This document shows, piece by piece, positions 33,385-41,936 of a stretch of DNA of 64,000 nt (its first letter is position 1; every line of letters starts with the position of its first letter). Position numbers and translations under genes: made by a program. Under the pieces are notes generated by a model. The model did no database searches, was not told where the DNA came from, and was given only the letters and a program-made list of their open reading frames with translations. This DNA is from Lutibacter oricola (GTDB lineage: Bacteria > Bacteroidota > Bacteroidia > Flavobacteriales > Flavobacteriaceae). Where the stretch lies: positions 62,001-126,000 of the forward strand of contig NZ_FNNJ01000006.1 of NCBI RefSeq assembly GCF_900106565.1, given 5' to 3'.

Positions 33385-35178
33385 TTAAAAGCAATATTTG
33401 TTTTCGGCAATTAGCTTTTCGGCAATAACTTTTCTTAACGCAATAGGGTTAGGGTTGTTTACATATTTTGTAAAACGTTTTAATCCCATAAGCATCATTC
33501 GTTGCTCATCTCCTTCAGCAAAATATAAAATGGCTTCTTTACCAAAACTATTTGTTGTTTCAATAGCATTGAATAAATTTAATTTAGCCATTGCAATTTG
33601 GCATTCAGCTTCTTTTTTTGAAGTAGATTTTACTAATTTTTCAGCTTTAAGTATTGCAGATTCAGCCATGTAAATCTCAATCATAATTTCAGCAGCAGCT
33701 AAAATTAATTGTTGATGTTTATCTAGATCCATTCCAAAAGTTTGAACCGCTTTACCAGCAACCATTAAAAATGCCTTTTTTAATTTGTCTAGCATTACTT
33801 TTTCTTCTGATAGTACTTCAGAAAAATCTGGAGTGTCAAAAGATGGTATTCCCATTAAGCTACTTCCAACTTCCATTGCAGGTGTCATAACATCAATTTG
33901 GCCTTTCATTGCTTTTTTAAGCAACATTCCAACAGTTAGTAATCTATTTATTTCATTGGTTCCTTCGTAAATTCTTGTAATACGAGCATCTCTCCAAGCA
34001 CTTTCCATAGGAGTGTCTTTAGAGAATCCCATTCCTCCAAAAATTTGAATTCCTTCGTCTGATACAAATTGAGATACTTCAGAAGCATATACCTTTATAA
34101 TAGCACATTCAATTGCATACTCTTGAAAAGCAGCTAATTCTGCTTCTTGATGCGATTTTCCTTCAGCTAAAAGGCCATCCACCATATTTTGAATGTCTTT
34201 AGCAGCTCTATAACAAGCAGCGTCTATTGTAAAAGTTTTAGTACACATATCTGCATACTTTTTTTGAATAGCTCCAAAGTTAGAAATGGCAGTTTTAAAT
34301 TGCTTACGCTCGTTACCATATTGAACTGAATTAGTAATAATACGTCTACTAGCATCTAAACAAGCAGCACCTAATTTAATACGTCCAACATTTAAAGAGT
34401 TCATGGCAATTTTAAAACCTTTAGCTCTTTCAGAAAGCATATTTTCAACAGGAATTAACGTGTTTTCAAAAAATACTTGTCGAGTAGAAGATGAGGTAAT
34501 ACCTAATTTATGTTCCTCTTCACCTAAAGTAACACCATTCGGATTTTCTTTGTCATAATCTAAAATAAATGCTGTAATTTTTTTATCATCTTCTATACGA
34601 GCAAAAACTATAAAAACTTCAGCAAAACCTGCGTTTGAAATCCACATTTTTTGACCGTTAATTTTATAATGTTTTCCGTCTTCTGTTAATTCAGCAGTAG
34701 TTTTTCCTGAGTTGGCATCACTACCAGCTCCAGGCTCAGTTAAACAATAAGCTCCAAATTTTTCGCCTGAAGTTAACCAAGGTAAATATTTGTTTTTTTG
34801 ATCTTCAGTACCATATAAGAAAATTGGCATTGTTCCAATTCCTGTATGTGCACCAAAAGCAGTTCCAAGCGATCCGGTAGCAGATGAAATATAATCTGTT
34901 ACCAACATTGTTGAAACAAACCCCATTCCAATTCCTCCATATTTTTCAGGAATTGAAACACCTAAAAATCCCATTTCTCCAGCTTTACGCATTACTTCTT
35001 CAGTTAGTGCATAATCTTTTCCTTCGAAACGTTCTTTATGAGGCCAAACTTCACGGTCTATAAATTCTACAACCGCTTCTTTCATCATATTTTGTTCTTC
35101 ATTAAATTCTTCAGATATAAATATATCTTCAGCTTTAATTTCTTTTATTAGGAATTCTCCTCCTTTAATATTTGCCAT
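33385..35178 (-). CDS. fadE: Acyl-CoA dehydrogenase (long form, beta-oxidation)
   Basis: First step of fatty-acid beta-oxidation, FAD-dependent. At 597 residues it has the normal three-domain core plus a C-terminal extension (about 440-597), as in FadE/VLCAD-like forms. Visible motifs: 'YCLTEPGAGSDANSGKTTAEL' (substrate and FAD), 'MWISNAGFAEVFIVFARI', and 'FGGMGFSKDTPMESAWRDARITRIYEGTNEI' with the catalytic glutamate in YEGTNE. It is the last enzyme of the order fadN, fadA, fadE, the same order as the Bacillus subtilis fadNAE operon. A four-helix-bundle gene separates it from the thiolase. Confidence 0.93.
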   Translation of the reverse strand: MANIKGGEFLIKEIKAEDIFISEEFNEEQNMMKEAVVEFIDREVWPHKERFEGKDYALTEEVMRKAGEMGFLGVSIPEKYGGIGMGFVSTMLVTDYISSATGSLGTAFGAHTGIGTMPIFLYGTEDQKNKYLPWLTSGEKFGAYCLTEPGAGSDANSGKTTAELTEDGKHYKINGQKMWISNAGFAEVFIVFARIEDDKKITAFILDYDKENPNGVTLGEEEHKLGITSSSTRQVFFENTLIPVENMLSERAKGFKIAMNSLNVGRIKLGAACLDASRRIITNSVQYGNERKQFKTAISNFGAIQKKYADMCTKTFTIDAACYRAAKDIQNMVDGLLAEGKSHQEAELAAFQEYAIECAIIKVYASEVSQFVSDEGIQIFGGMGFSKDTPMESAWRDARITRIYEGTNEINRLLTVGMLLKKAMKGQIDVMTPAMEVGSSLMGIPSFDTPDFSEVLSEEKVMLDKLKKAFLMVAGKAVQTFGMDLDKHQQLILAAAEIMIEIYMAESAILKAEKLVKSTSKKEAECQIAMAKLNLFNAIETTNSFGKEAILYFAEGDEQRMMLMGLKRFTKYVNNPNPIALRKVIAEKLIAENKYCF

Positions 35179-35187
35179 TTTTATTTT

Positions 35188-35642
35188 TTAGATTTGAGAA
35201 AATAGATTAAAGAATAAAGACAAAGTTTTAGTTTGTTTTTAAAACATTTTGAAAACCCATAGTCATTTTTTGAAATTCTTCAATTTTACTTTCTAATGTT
35301 GTTAATATTGGTTTAGTTATATACTTTCTGTGGTGAGCCACTAGTAATTGTGTTCCTAGTTCAAATGAAGAACCAAGAGAGATATCTAAGAAATGAGAAA
35401 AAGATTTATTTGTTCTTGCAGAACCTTCAGCAATATTGCTTGGTATTGAAATAGAACATCTACTTAATTGAGAACTTAAATCGTACATTTCGTGTTTAGG
35501 AAAGTCAAGTAAAACATCAGAGATGTCATTTGAAATTTCTAATCCTAATTGCCAAATTTTTAGGTTCTTATAATTATGTCTAGTTCTATTATTCATTAAT
35601 CTCTGAAAATCTCTTTTCTCTTTTCTTTTTTCTGAATTCTAT
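35188..35642 (-). mobile_element. Intervening-sequence-like cassette between thiolase and acyl-CoA dehydrogenase
   Basis: The four-helix-bundle ORF (35228-35596) is bounded by imperfect inverted repeats: 35188-35220 (starts TTAGATTTGAGAAAA) against 35610-35642 read inward (starts ATAGAATTCAGAAAA), matching at 24 of 33 positions by hand. The right arm overlaps the thiolase stop codon. The arms are purine-rich, so part of the match may be low-complexity. Confidence 0.45.
35228..35596 (-). CDS. Four-helix-bundle protein (23S rRNA intervening-sequence protein family)
   Basis: This 122-residue all-helical protein has the family signature 'LKIWQLGLEISNDISDVLLDFPKHEMYDLSSQLSRCSISIPSNIAEGSARTNKSFSHFLDISLGSSFEL'. 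The family is the S23/IVP proteins encoded by insertions in 23S rRNA genes, and it also appears free in many Bacteroidetes genomes. Related bAvd proteins bind nucleic acid. Its role is unknown. It lies between the thiolase and acyl-CoA dehydrogenase and interrupts an otherwise compact enzyme operon. Near-identical placement of a second copy is at 36836-37213. Confidence 0.9.
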   Translation of the reverse strand: MNNRTRHNYKNLKIWQLGLEISNDISDVLLDFPKHEMYDLSSQLSRCSISIPSNIAEGSARTNKSFSHFLDISLGSSFELGTQLLVAHHRKYITKPILTTLESKIEEFQKMTMGFQNVLKTN

Positions 35643-36823
35643 TTTAATAATTCATAAACACCTGCTGCACCTTGTCCTGCACCAACACACATAGTAACAA
35701 TACCATATTTGTTTTTTCTTCGGCGCATTTCATTTAATAATTGTACAGTTAGTTTTGCTCCTGTACATCCAAGAGGATGACCTAATGCAATAGCTCCACC
35801 ATTTACATTTACAATGTCTGGGTTTAGATCTAACTCTCTCATTACGGCTAATGATTGCGATGCAAAAGCTTCATTTAATTCAAATAAATCAATGTCGCTT
35901 AATTTCATATTAGCTTGTTGTAATACTTTTGGAACAGCTTTTACAGGACCAATTCCCATAATTCTAGGTTCAACACCTACTGCAGCAAATGAAACCATAC
36001 GAGCAATTGGTTCAAGGTTTAATTCTTTAACCATTTCTTCGCTCATAACTAATAAAAAGGCTGCTCCATCACTCATTTGAGATGAGTTACCAGCAGTAAC
36101 ACTTCCTCCTTGAGCAAATACAGGTCTTAGCTTAGCTAGCGCTTCTAATGAAGTTCCTTTTCTAGGACCTTCATCTGAAGTTACCGTATAATTTTTAGTT
36201 TGTTTTTTACTGTTTTCATCTAAAAAGATGCTTTCCACAGTAATAGGAGCTATATCTTCGTCGAATTTGTTTTCTGCTTGAGCTTTTAAAGCTTTCATAT
36301 GCGAATTAAATGCAAAAGCATCTTGGTCTTCACGAGAAACTTTAAATTGTTCAGCAACGGCTTCAGCAGTTAAACCCATTCCCCAATAATAATCTTCATT
36401 ACCTTCTTTGGCCGATTTATAATTTGGAACTGGACGATAACCTCCCATTGGAATATAACTCATACTTTCTACACCACCGGCAATAATACAATCTGCCATT
36501 CCAGATTGAATTTTAGCAACTGCTATACTTACGGTTTCTAATCCCGATGCACAATATCTGTTTACAGTCATACCTGGAACGTCTTCAATTTTTAATCCCA
36601 TTAATGAAATTAAACGACCTACATTTAAACCTTGTTCCGCTTCAGGCATTGCGTTTCCTACAATTACATCGTCAATACGTTTTTTATCTAATTGTGGTAT
36701 ATCTTTTAATAAATGTTCAATAGTTTCTGCAGCAAGTTCGTCAGGTCTTTTAAACCTAAATACTCCTTTTGGAGCCTTTCCAACTGCTGTTCTATATCCT
36801 TGTACTATATATGCTGTTTTCAT
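35639..36823 (-). CDS. fadA: Acetyl-CoA acyltransferase (3-ketoacyl-CoA thiolase)
   Basis: Thiolytic cleavage ending each beta-oxidation round. This 394-residue protein has the nucleophile C91 ('NRYCASGLETV'), H349 in 'GGAIALGHPLGCTGAK' and the second cysteine C379 in 'CVGAGQGAAG'. All three catalytic residues are present, and the length is standard. It sits between the two four-helix-bundle cassettes. Its stop codon touches the right arm of the downstream cassette. Confidence 0.95.
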   Translation of the reverse strand: MKTAYIVQGYRTAVGKAPKGVFRFKRPDELAAETIEHLLKDIPQLDKKRIDDVIVGNAMPEAEQGLNVGRLISLMGLKIEDVPGMTVNRYCASGLETVSIAVAKIQSGMADCIIAGGVESMSYIPMGGYRPVPNYKSAKEGNEDYYWGMGLTAEAVAEQFKVSREDQDAFAFNSHMKALKAQAENKFDEDIAPITVESIFLDENSKKQTKNYTVTSDEGPRKGTSLEALAKLRPVFAQGGSVTAGNSSQMSDGAAFLLVMSEEMVKELNLEPIARMVSFAAVGVEPRIMGIGPVKAVPKVLQQANMKLSDIDLFELNEAFASQSLAVMRELDLNPDIVNVNGGAIALGHPLGCTGAKLTVQLLNEMRRRKNKYGIVTMCVGAGQGAAGVYELLK

Positions 36824-36835
36824 TTTATTTAGCTA

Positions 36836-37213
36836 TTAGATTTGAGTATTGAGATTTGAGATATTATTAAGTCTCTTTTGAAATGAATAATTCATTTTTT
36901 GAACTTCAATAATTAAAGATAAAACAGGTTGAATTTTTTCCTTTTGAATTAAATTTAATTCTACTGTTAAAGTTAATTGGGTATGAAGTTCATAAGATGA
37001 ACCATTTGCTATACTCAAAAAATGTTTAAATTCTTTATTTGAATTTCTTCCAGCACCTTCTGCAATATTTGAAGGTATTGAGATAGAACTTCGTTTAATT
37101 TGAGAAATTAAACCGTATTTTTCATCAGAAGGAAGATCAGATACAACTTTGTAAACTAATTTTGTTAGTTGCATTGATTTTTGCCAAATTTTTAAGTCTT
37201 CAACTTTATGCAT
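36836..37213 (-). CDS. Four-helix-bundle protein, second copy
   Basis: This 125-residue protein carries the same signature: 'VEDLKIWQKSMQLTKLVYKVVSDLPSDEKYGLISQIKRSSISIPSNIAEGAGRNSNKEFKHFLSIANGSSYELHTQL'. It aligns along its length with the copy at 35228 but is clearly diverged, so the two arose from separate insertions rather than recent tandem duplication. Its last residues (ISNLNTQI) are encoded by the left inverted repeat, a sign that the ORF and the repeat form one cassette. Function unknown. Confidence 0.9.
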   Translation of the reverse strand: MHKVEDLKIWQKSMQLTKLVYKVVSDLPSDEKYGLISQIKRSSISIPSNIAEGAGRNSNKEFKHFLSIANGSSYELHTQLTLTVELNLIQKEKIQPVLSLIIEVQKMNYSFQKRLNNISNLNTQI

Positions 37214-37257
37214 AACTTCTAATTACTCAATACTGAATTCTCAATTCTCATTACTAA
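36836..37257 (-). mobile_element. Intervening-sequence-like cassette between hydroxyacyl-CoA dehydrogenase and thiolase
   Basis: Imperfect inverted repeats flank the second four-helix-bundle gene: left 36836-36860 (starts TTAGATTTGAG) and right 37233-37257 read inward (starts TTAGTAATGAG), 19 of 25 positions equal by hand. The right arm covers the stop codon of the upstream hydroxyacyl-CoA dehydrogenase gene. The termini could pair in RNA with the ORF in the loop, the layout of rRNA intervening sequences. Confidence 0.55.
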
Positions 37258-39653
37258 TTACGTAACGGTTTACCAGTTTTTAACATATGCTCAATACGTT
37301 CTAATGTTTTACGCTCTGCACATAAACTCATAAAAGCTTCACGCTCTAGATCTAATAAATATTGCTCTGAAACAAAAGTAGGTTCAGACAAATCTCCACC
37401 TGCCATTACATAACCTAATTTATTAGCTATTTTTTGATCGTGTTCTGAAGCATATTTTCCATTCACCAAACTATCAGTTCCAACTAAGAACATACCTAAA
37501 GCTTGTTGGCCATAAACTTGAACTTTTTTATTTGCAGGTTGTGTATAACCATCTTCTAATAGTTGAATTGCATGGCGTTTTGCCGTAGCAATTTGACGAT
37601 CTTTATTAACTACAACTAAATCTTTATGTTTTTTGAAAAAACCTAAATCATAAGCTTCGTGAGCAGATGTGGCAACTTTAGCCATTGCAACATTTATAAA
37701 GTAATCACGAAGTTTATTTAATTTTACATCATCTTTTAAAACTCCTTCAGAAGCTCTAATAGCCATTTCTTTTGAACCAGCTCCACCAGGAATTATTCCA
37801 ACTCCAAATTCAACCAATCCAATATAAGTTTCTGCAGCAGCAATTACTTTATCGGCGTGTAAACTTAATTCACAACCACCACCAAAAGTGTAACCGTGTG
37901 GCGCAACAATTGTTGGGCAAGAAGAATAGCGTAATCGCATTACGGTATCTTGGAAATATTTTACAGAGAAATTTAACTCGTCATATTCTTGTTCAACAGC
38001 CATCATAAATACCATTGCTAAATTGGCACCAACAGTAAAATGCTCTGCTTGGTTTCCTAAAATTACAGCTTCGTATTCAGTTTCGGCTAAATCAATACCT
38101 TTATTTATTGCTTGTAAAACTTCGCCTCCGAGTGTATTCATTTTAGATTGGAATTCTACATTTAAAACTCCGTCTCCTAAATGTTGAATAGATGCTCCTG
38201 AATTAGACCAAATAGTTTTTGCTTCTCTAATATTATCTAGAATTATAAAGCTATCTTGGCCTGGTATTTTAACTTGTTCTTTTGAAGGAACATCATAAAA
38301 ATACTTAGCGCCATCGCAAACAGTGTAGAATTTTTTATTTCCAGCAGCCACCATTTCAGTAACCCAAGAAGCAACAGGAATGTTTTCAGCTTGCATTAAT
38401 TCAATACCTTTTTCAACTCCAATAGCATCCCAAATTTCAAAAGGTCCGTGTTGCCATCCAAAACCAGCTTTCATAGCATCATCTAAACGGTACAATTCAT
38501 CAGAAATTTCTGGGATTCTATTTTGAACATAGCCAAACATTGCGGCAAAATTCTTTCTGTAGAACTCTCCAGCTTTATCTTTACCTTTTACAAGTATTTT
38601 AAAACGGTCAATAACTTTATCAACAGATTTAGTTAATTCTAAGGTTGCGAATTTTGCTTTTTTACTAGGGCTATATTCTAGCGTGTCTAGATTTAATGAG
38701 TGAATTGATTTTTTACCACCTTCAACAACTTTTTTGTAAAAACCTTGTTTGGTTTTACTTCCAAGCCATTTGTTTTCCATCATTGTATCAATAAAATCAG
38801 GCAGTTTAAATAGCTCGTGGGCTTCGTCTTCAGGGCAGTTTTTATATATTCCGTTTGCTACGTGTACTAATGTGTCTAAACCAACAACATCTACTGTTCT
38901 AAATGTTGCAGATTTTGGGCGTCCAATAACCGGACCAGTTAATTTATCTACTTCTTCAACAGTTAAACCTAATTCTTTAACTTGGTGAAAAAGACTCATA
39001 ATTCCAAAAATTCCTATTCTGTTACCAATAAAAGCAGGGGTGTCTTTTGCTAGTACCGAAGTTTTTCCTAAGAATTTTTCACCATAATTCATTAAAAAGT
39101 CTGTGACTTCTTGTTTACAATTTGGTCCTGGAACTACTTCAAATAATTTTAAATAACGAGGAGGATTAAAGAAATGTGTAACAGCAAAATGTTGTTGAAA
39201 ATCTTCGCTTCTTCCTTCATTCATAAATTGAATAGGAATACCAGAAGTGTTTGAAGTAATTAAAGTACCCGGTTTACGGTGTTTTTCAATTTTTTCAAAA
39301 ACCTGTTGTTTAATGTCTAGACGTTCAACAACAACTTCCATAATCCAATCCACATCTTTTATTTTGTGAATGTCGTCTTCTAGATTTCCTGTTGAAATTC
39401 TTTTAGCAAACTTTTGGTTGTAAATAGGTGATGGCTTTGATTTTAACGATTTTGTTAGACTATCGTTAACCATTCTATTTCTAACCACTTTATCCTTAAG
39501 TGTTAGTCCTTTTGCTTTCTCTTTATCGTTCAGTTCAAACGGAACAATATCGAGTAACAAAACTTCTACACCTATGTTTGCAAAATGACACGCAATACCT
39601 GATCCCATAATACCGGAACCAATTACTGCAACTTTTTTAATTGGTCGTTTCAT
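37254..39653 (-). CDS. fadN: 3-Hydroxyacyl-CoA dehydrogenase / enoyl-CoA hydratase, FadN-type
   Basis: Bifunctional beta-oxidation enzyme of 799 residues. The hydroxyacyl-CoA dehydrogenase half is N-terminal: NAD loop 'VIGSGIMGSGIACHFANIG' (about 10-28), 'THFFNPPRYLKLFEVVPG' with the catalytic His region. The enoyl-CoA hydratase (crotonase) domain is C-terminal: 'HFTVGANLA' and 'GYTFGGGCELSLHADKVIAA..EFGVGIIPGGAG'. This order is the reverse of E. coli FadB and matches B. subtilis FadN. It is the first enzyme gene of the operon, downstream of the MarR gene by 22 bases. Confidence 0.93.
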   Translation of the reverse strand: MKRPIKKVAVIGSGIMGSGIACHFANIGVEVLLLDIVPFELNDKEKAKGLTLKDKVVRNRMVNDSLTKSLKSKPSPIYNQKFAKRISTGNLEDDIHKIKDVDWIMEVVVERLDIKQQVFEKIEKHRKPGTLITSNTSGIPIQFMNEGRSEDFQQHFAVTHFFNPPRYLKLFEVVPGPNCKQEVTDFLMNYGEKFLGKTSVLAKDTPAFIGNRIGIFGIMSLFHQVKELGLTVEEVDKLTGPVIGRPKSATFRTVDVVGLDTLVHVANGIYKNCPEDEAHELFKLPDFIDTMMENKWLGSKTKQGFYKKVVEGGKKSIHSLNLDTLEYSPSKKAKFATLELTKSVDKVIDRFKILVKGKDKAGEFYRKNFAAMFGYVQNRIPEISDELYRLDDAMKAGFGWQHGPFEIWDAIGVEKGIELMQAENIPVASWVTEMVAAGNKKFYTVCDGAKYFYDVPSKEQVKIPGQDSFIILDNIREAKTIWSNSGASIQHLGDGVLNVEFQSKMNTLGGEVLQAINKGIDLAETEYEAVILGNQAEHFTVGANLAMVFMMAVEQEYDELNFSVKYFQDTVMRLRYSSCPTIVAPHGYTFGGGCELSLHADKVIAAAETYIGLVEFGVGIIPGGAGSKEMAIRASEGVLKDDVKLNKLRDYFINVAMAKVATSAHEAYDLGFFKKHKDLVVVNKDRQIATAKRHAIQLLEDGYTQPANKKVQVYGQQALGMFLVGTDSLVNGKYASEHDQKIANKLGYVMAGGDLSEPTFVSEQYLLDLEREAFMSLCAERKTLERIEHMLKTGKPLRN

Positions 39654-39675
39654 TGTGTAATTTTTAGTTAGATGT

Positions 39676-40116
39676 TTATTTGTTAAATATTTTTTTATTG
39701 TTAATTAAGGTGTTTATGGTTTGTGTTACTTCAAAAAAATGTTTAATTTTTTCTTCTGAAATATGTTTACGAACAGTTTGGTTAAATTGTATAACGTGTT
39801 CTTTAGAAATTTTACGTTTCTCTAATCCGTAAGGAGTTAATTTTATTAAAACGCCTCTTCCATCTTCTGGGTTTCGCTCTCTGTAAATAGCACCTTTTTC
39901 TTCCATACTTTTTAAAATTCTAGAAAGACTTGTAGGTTCCATTCCCATCTGTGGACCTAATGAAGTAGAAGGAGTTCCATTTTCTTTGTCTATATTTAAC
40001 AACACAAATGCCATGGCCATTGTACTTTCGTATTTGCCGGCTTGTTCATTGTACATTTTAGCAACTGTTTGCCAAGTTGCTCTAAGTGTGTGATCTATAG
40101 TTAATTCTTTTTGCAT
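39676..40116 (-). CDS. MarR family regulator of the beta-oxidation operon
   Basis: The frame opens at a GTG at 40146, but the ATG at 40116 gives the usual family start 'MQKELTIDHTLRATWQTVAKMYNEQAGKYESTMAMAF'. The 146-residue protein has a winged helix with 'GTPSTSLGPQMGMEPTSLSRILKSMEEKGAIYRERNPEDGRGVLIKLTPYG'. MarR proteins of this type are linked to fatty-acid degradation operons in flavobacteria; it probably represses fadN-fadA-fadE until acyl-CoA binds. A TATATTTG box ends 4 nt before the preferred ATG, suggesting a leaderless transcript. Confidence 0.85.
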   Translation of the reverse strand: MQKELTIDHTLRATWQTVAKMYNEQAGKYESTMAMAFVLLNIDKENGTPSTSLGPQMGMEPTSLSRILKSMEEKGAIYRERNPEDGRGVLIKLTPYGLEKRKISKEHVIQFNQTVRKHISEEKIKHFFEVTQTINTLINNKKIFNK

Positions 40117-40120
40117 TTTC

Positions 40121-40128
40121 CAAATATA
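40121..40128 (-). promoter_or_regulatory. -7 element of the beta-oxidation operon
   Basis: TATATTTG on the minus strand lies 4 nt before the preferred MarR start (40116) and would put transcription at or beside the ATG. No TTG at the -33 spacing is visible. Confidence 0.4.
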
Positions 40129-40184
40129 TAAAAAAATGTTATGCACGCATAATAAAATTAAAAAAAATCAAAATATGAATCCCT

Positions 40185-40192
40185 TATGTTTG
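40185..40192 (+). promoter_or_regulatory. -7 element upstream of the unknown gene at 40248
   Basis: TATGTTTG fits TAnnTTTG and lies 55 bases before the ATG. A -33 TTG at proper spacing is not apparent, so the call is tentative. It is divergent from the MarR promoter. Confidence 0.35.
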
Positions 40193-40247
40193 GAAAACTT
40201 AAAAAAAATAGATAAGTTTAAGAAACTAATTATAAAGCAAAAACATT

Positions 40248-40940
40248 ATGACAAAAAGGGAGTTGATAGGAAAAATTATTATTCAGGAAAATATTGATAC
40301 AGTTGATGCTAACAAAATTGATAAGACTTTTGTAATTAATGTGCCTGATCCTTACAAGTCTTATTATACTAGATTTACAGATGTTGAAAAACCAACATCA
40401 ATAATATTTGTAACTAAGCAACCAAACTCCTTTGAAAAAATTCTTCGTGTAACTCAAAAAATTAATAAAGAACATAATTTAGATATTACAGGAGCTAAAT
40501 GCGAAGTTAAAATAGGATCTAGAAAACTTTCGGGTGTACGTGTAAAAGGTATTAATAGGTATACCGAAATTATAGCAATTCAAGAACATTATAAAAATGA
40601 AGGTTTTGAATTTGCAAAAAGTGAAAAGTTTAAAGACACAGATTCTATAATTAGAATTAATCGTTTTTTTAATATTGAAGAATTAGATGAAGGTATTTAT
40701 AAATCTCATCTAGAAGATAATACTTATTATGTACAAGTGCCAAAGTTTATGAATTGGGACGATTTTAGAAAATATACGTTTGATATTAAAAATAATATAA
40801 CAGATAGAAATTACGATATTGCCAAAGGTATTTTGTACGATAAAGGTGGTATTATTGAAATGCTACGTATTGTAAAACCTAAAGCTACTGTCGAGTTTTT
40901 GAAAACAATTCAACAGAAATACATAGATAAACTTCAATAA
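40248..40940 (+). CDS. Hypothetical soluble protein, 230 residues
   Basis: I do not recognise this protein. It has no signal peptide or membrane segment and a mixed alpha/beta character with many lysines: 'KRELIGKIIIQENIDTVDANKIDKTFVINVPDPYKSYYTRF' at the start, 'SFEKILRVTQKINKEHNLDITGAKCEVKIGSRKLSGVRVKGI' in the middle, and a C-terminal half that repeats a similar beta-helix pattern ('DNTYYVQVPKFMNWDDFRKYTFDIKNNITDRNYDIAKGILY'). The strand 'YYVQVP' near 163 echoes 'FVINVP' near 27, so an internal duplication of a ferredoxin-like unit is possible. It is divergent from the beta-oxidation MarR and 69 bases upstream of the ABC genes. Confidence 0.6.
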   Translation: MTKRELIGKIIIQENIDTVDANKIDKTFVINVPDPYKSYYTRFTDVEKPTSIIFVTKQPNSFEKILRVTQKINKEHNLDITGAKCEVKIGSRKLSGVRVKGINRYTEIIAIQEHYKNEGFEFAKSEKFKDTDSIIRINRFFNIEELDEGIYKSHLEDNTYYVQVPKFMNWDDFRKYTFDIKNNITDRNYDIAKGILYDKGGIIEMLRIVKPKATVEFLKTIQQKYIDKLQ

Positions 40941-41009
40941 AATTTAGAATAGATTAACAAATTTTTAATAAAATAAGGCTACTTTCGTTTGTTGATAAAA
41001 AAAGGCCAC

Positions 41010-41936
41010 ATGGAAAATGTATTAAAAGTTGAAAATGTAAGTAAAACCTATGGGAAATTTACAGCATTAAACAACGTTTCTATTTCTGTTCCAAAAGGAA
41101 GTGTATTTGGGCTACTAGGTCCAAATGGAGCAGGAAAAACTTCATTAATTAGAATTATAAATCAGATTACTTTACCCGATTCTGGTAAAATTTATTTAGA
41201 CAAGGAAGAGTTAAAGCCAGAACACGTGCATCAAATAGGTTATTTGCCAGAAGAGCGTGGTTTATATAAAAGTATGAAGGTTGGTGAGCAAGCTTTGTAT
41301 CTAGCTCAGTTAAAGGGAATGTCTAAAAGCGATGCTAAGAAAAAATTAGATTATTGGTTTGAGAAATTTAATATTTCTAGTTGGTGGGATAAAAAAATTC
41401 AAGAACTTTCTAAAGGTATGGCGCAAAAAGTGCAATTTATTGTTACTGTTATGCATCAACCAAAATTATTAATTTTTGATGAACCGTTTAGTGGTTTCGA
41501 TCCAATTAATGCCAATTTAATTAAAGATGAAATTCTAAAATTAAGAGATGAAGGTGCAAGTATTATTTTTTCTACACATAGAATGGAATCTGTTGAAGAA
41601 ATGTGCGAACATATTGCTTTAATTAATAAATCTAATAAAATATTAGATGGAAAATTAAGTGATATTAAATCTCAGTTTAAAGAAAATAAATTTGAGGTAG
41701 GACTTCAATGCGAAAATAAAATTGAACTTTTTAATGAAATTAAAGAAAAATTTGAGGTTGAAAAAACTGATGCAGAAAGCGATATAGACTTAAGAATGTT
41801 AGTAACATTGAGCGCAAATGACACTTCAACAAATTTGATTAAATTTTTAAACAGTAAAGCCCAAATAAATCATTTTACTGAAATAATTCCGAATGCTAAC
41901 GATATATTTTTAAAAGCTGTTGCCAATAATGAATAA
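41010..41936 (+). CDS. ABC transporter ATP-binding protein
   Basis: The frame opens at a TTG at 40989; the ATG at 41010 gives the family start 'MENVLKVENVSKTYGKF'. The 308-residue protein has Walker A G37-P-N-G-A-G-K43-T-S45, signature 'LSKGMAQKVQFIVTV', Walker B 'LLIFDEPFSGFDP' and H-loop 'STHRME'. A C-terminal extension of about 85 residues matches the NatA/YhaQ type of exporter ATPase. Its stop overlaps the permease start by 8 bases, so both form one exporter in the inner membrane. Substrate unknown. Confidence 0.9.
   Translation: MENVLKVENVSKTYGKFTALNNVSISVPKGSVFGLLGPNGAGKTSLIRIINQITLPDSGKIYLDKEELKPEHVHQIGYLPEERGLYKSMKVGEQALYLAQLKGMSKSDAKKKLDYWFEKFNISSWWDKKIQELSKGMAQKVQFIVTVMHQPKLLIFDEPFSGFDPINANLIKDEILKLRDEGASIIFSTHRMESVEEMCEHIALINKSNKILDGKLSDIKSQFKENKFEVGLQCENKIELFNEIKEKFEVEKTDAESDIDLRMLVTLSANDTSTNLIKFLNSKAQINHFTEIIPNANDIFLKAVANNE

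Noticed and set aside
35228-37213. Recent tandem duplication of the two four-helix-bundle genes
   Set aside because: The proteins share the family signature but are clearly diverged and the flanking arms differ, so two insertions fit better than recent duplication.
40117-40146. Upstream GTG start for the fad MarR gene
   Set aside because: The extra residues (MHNIFLYIWK) span the predicted -7 box; the ATG at 40116 gives the normal family start.
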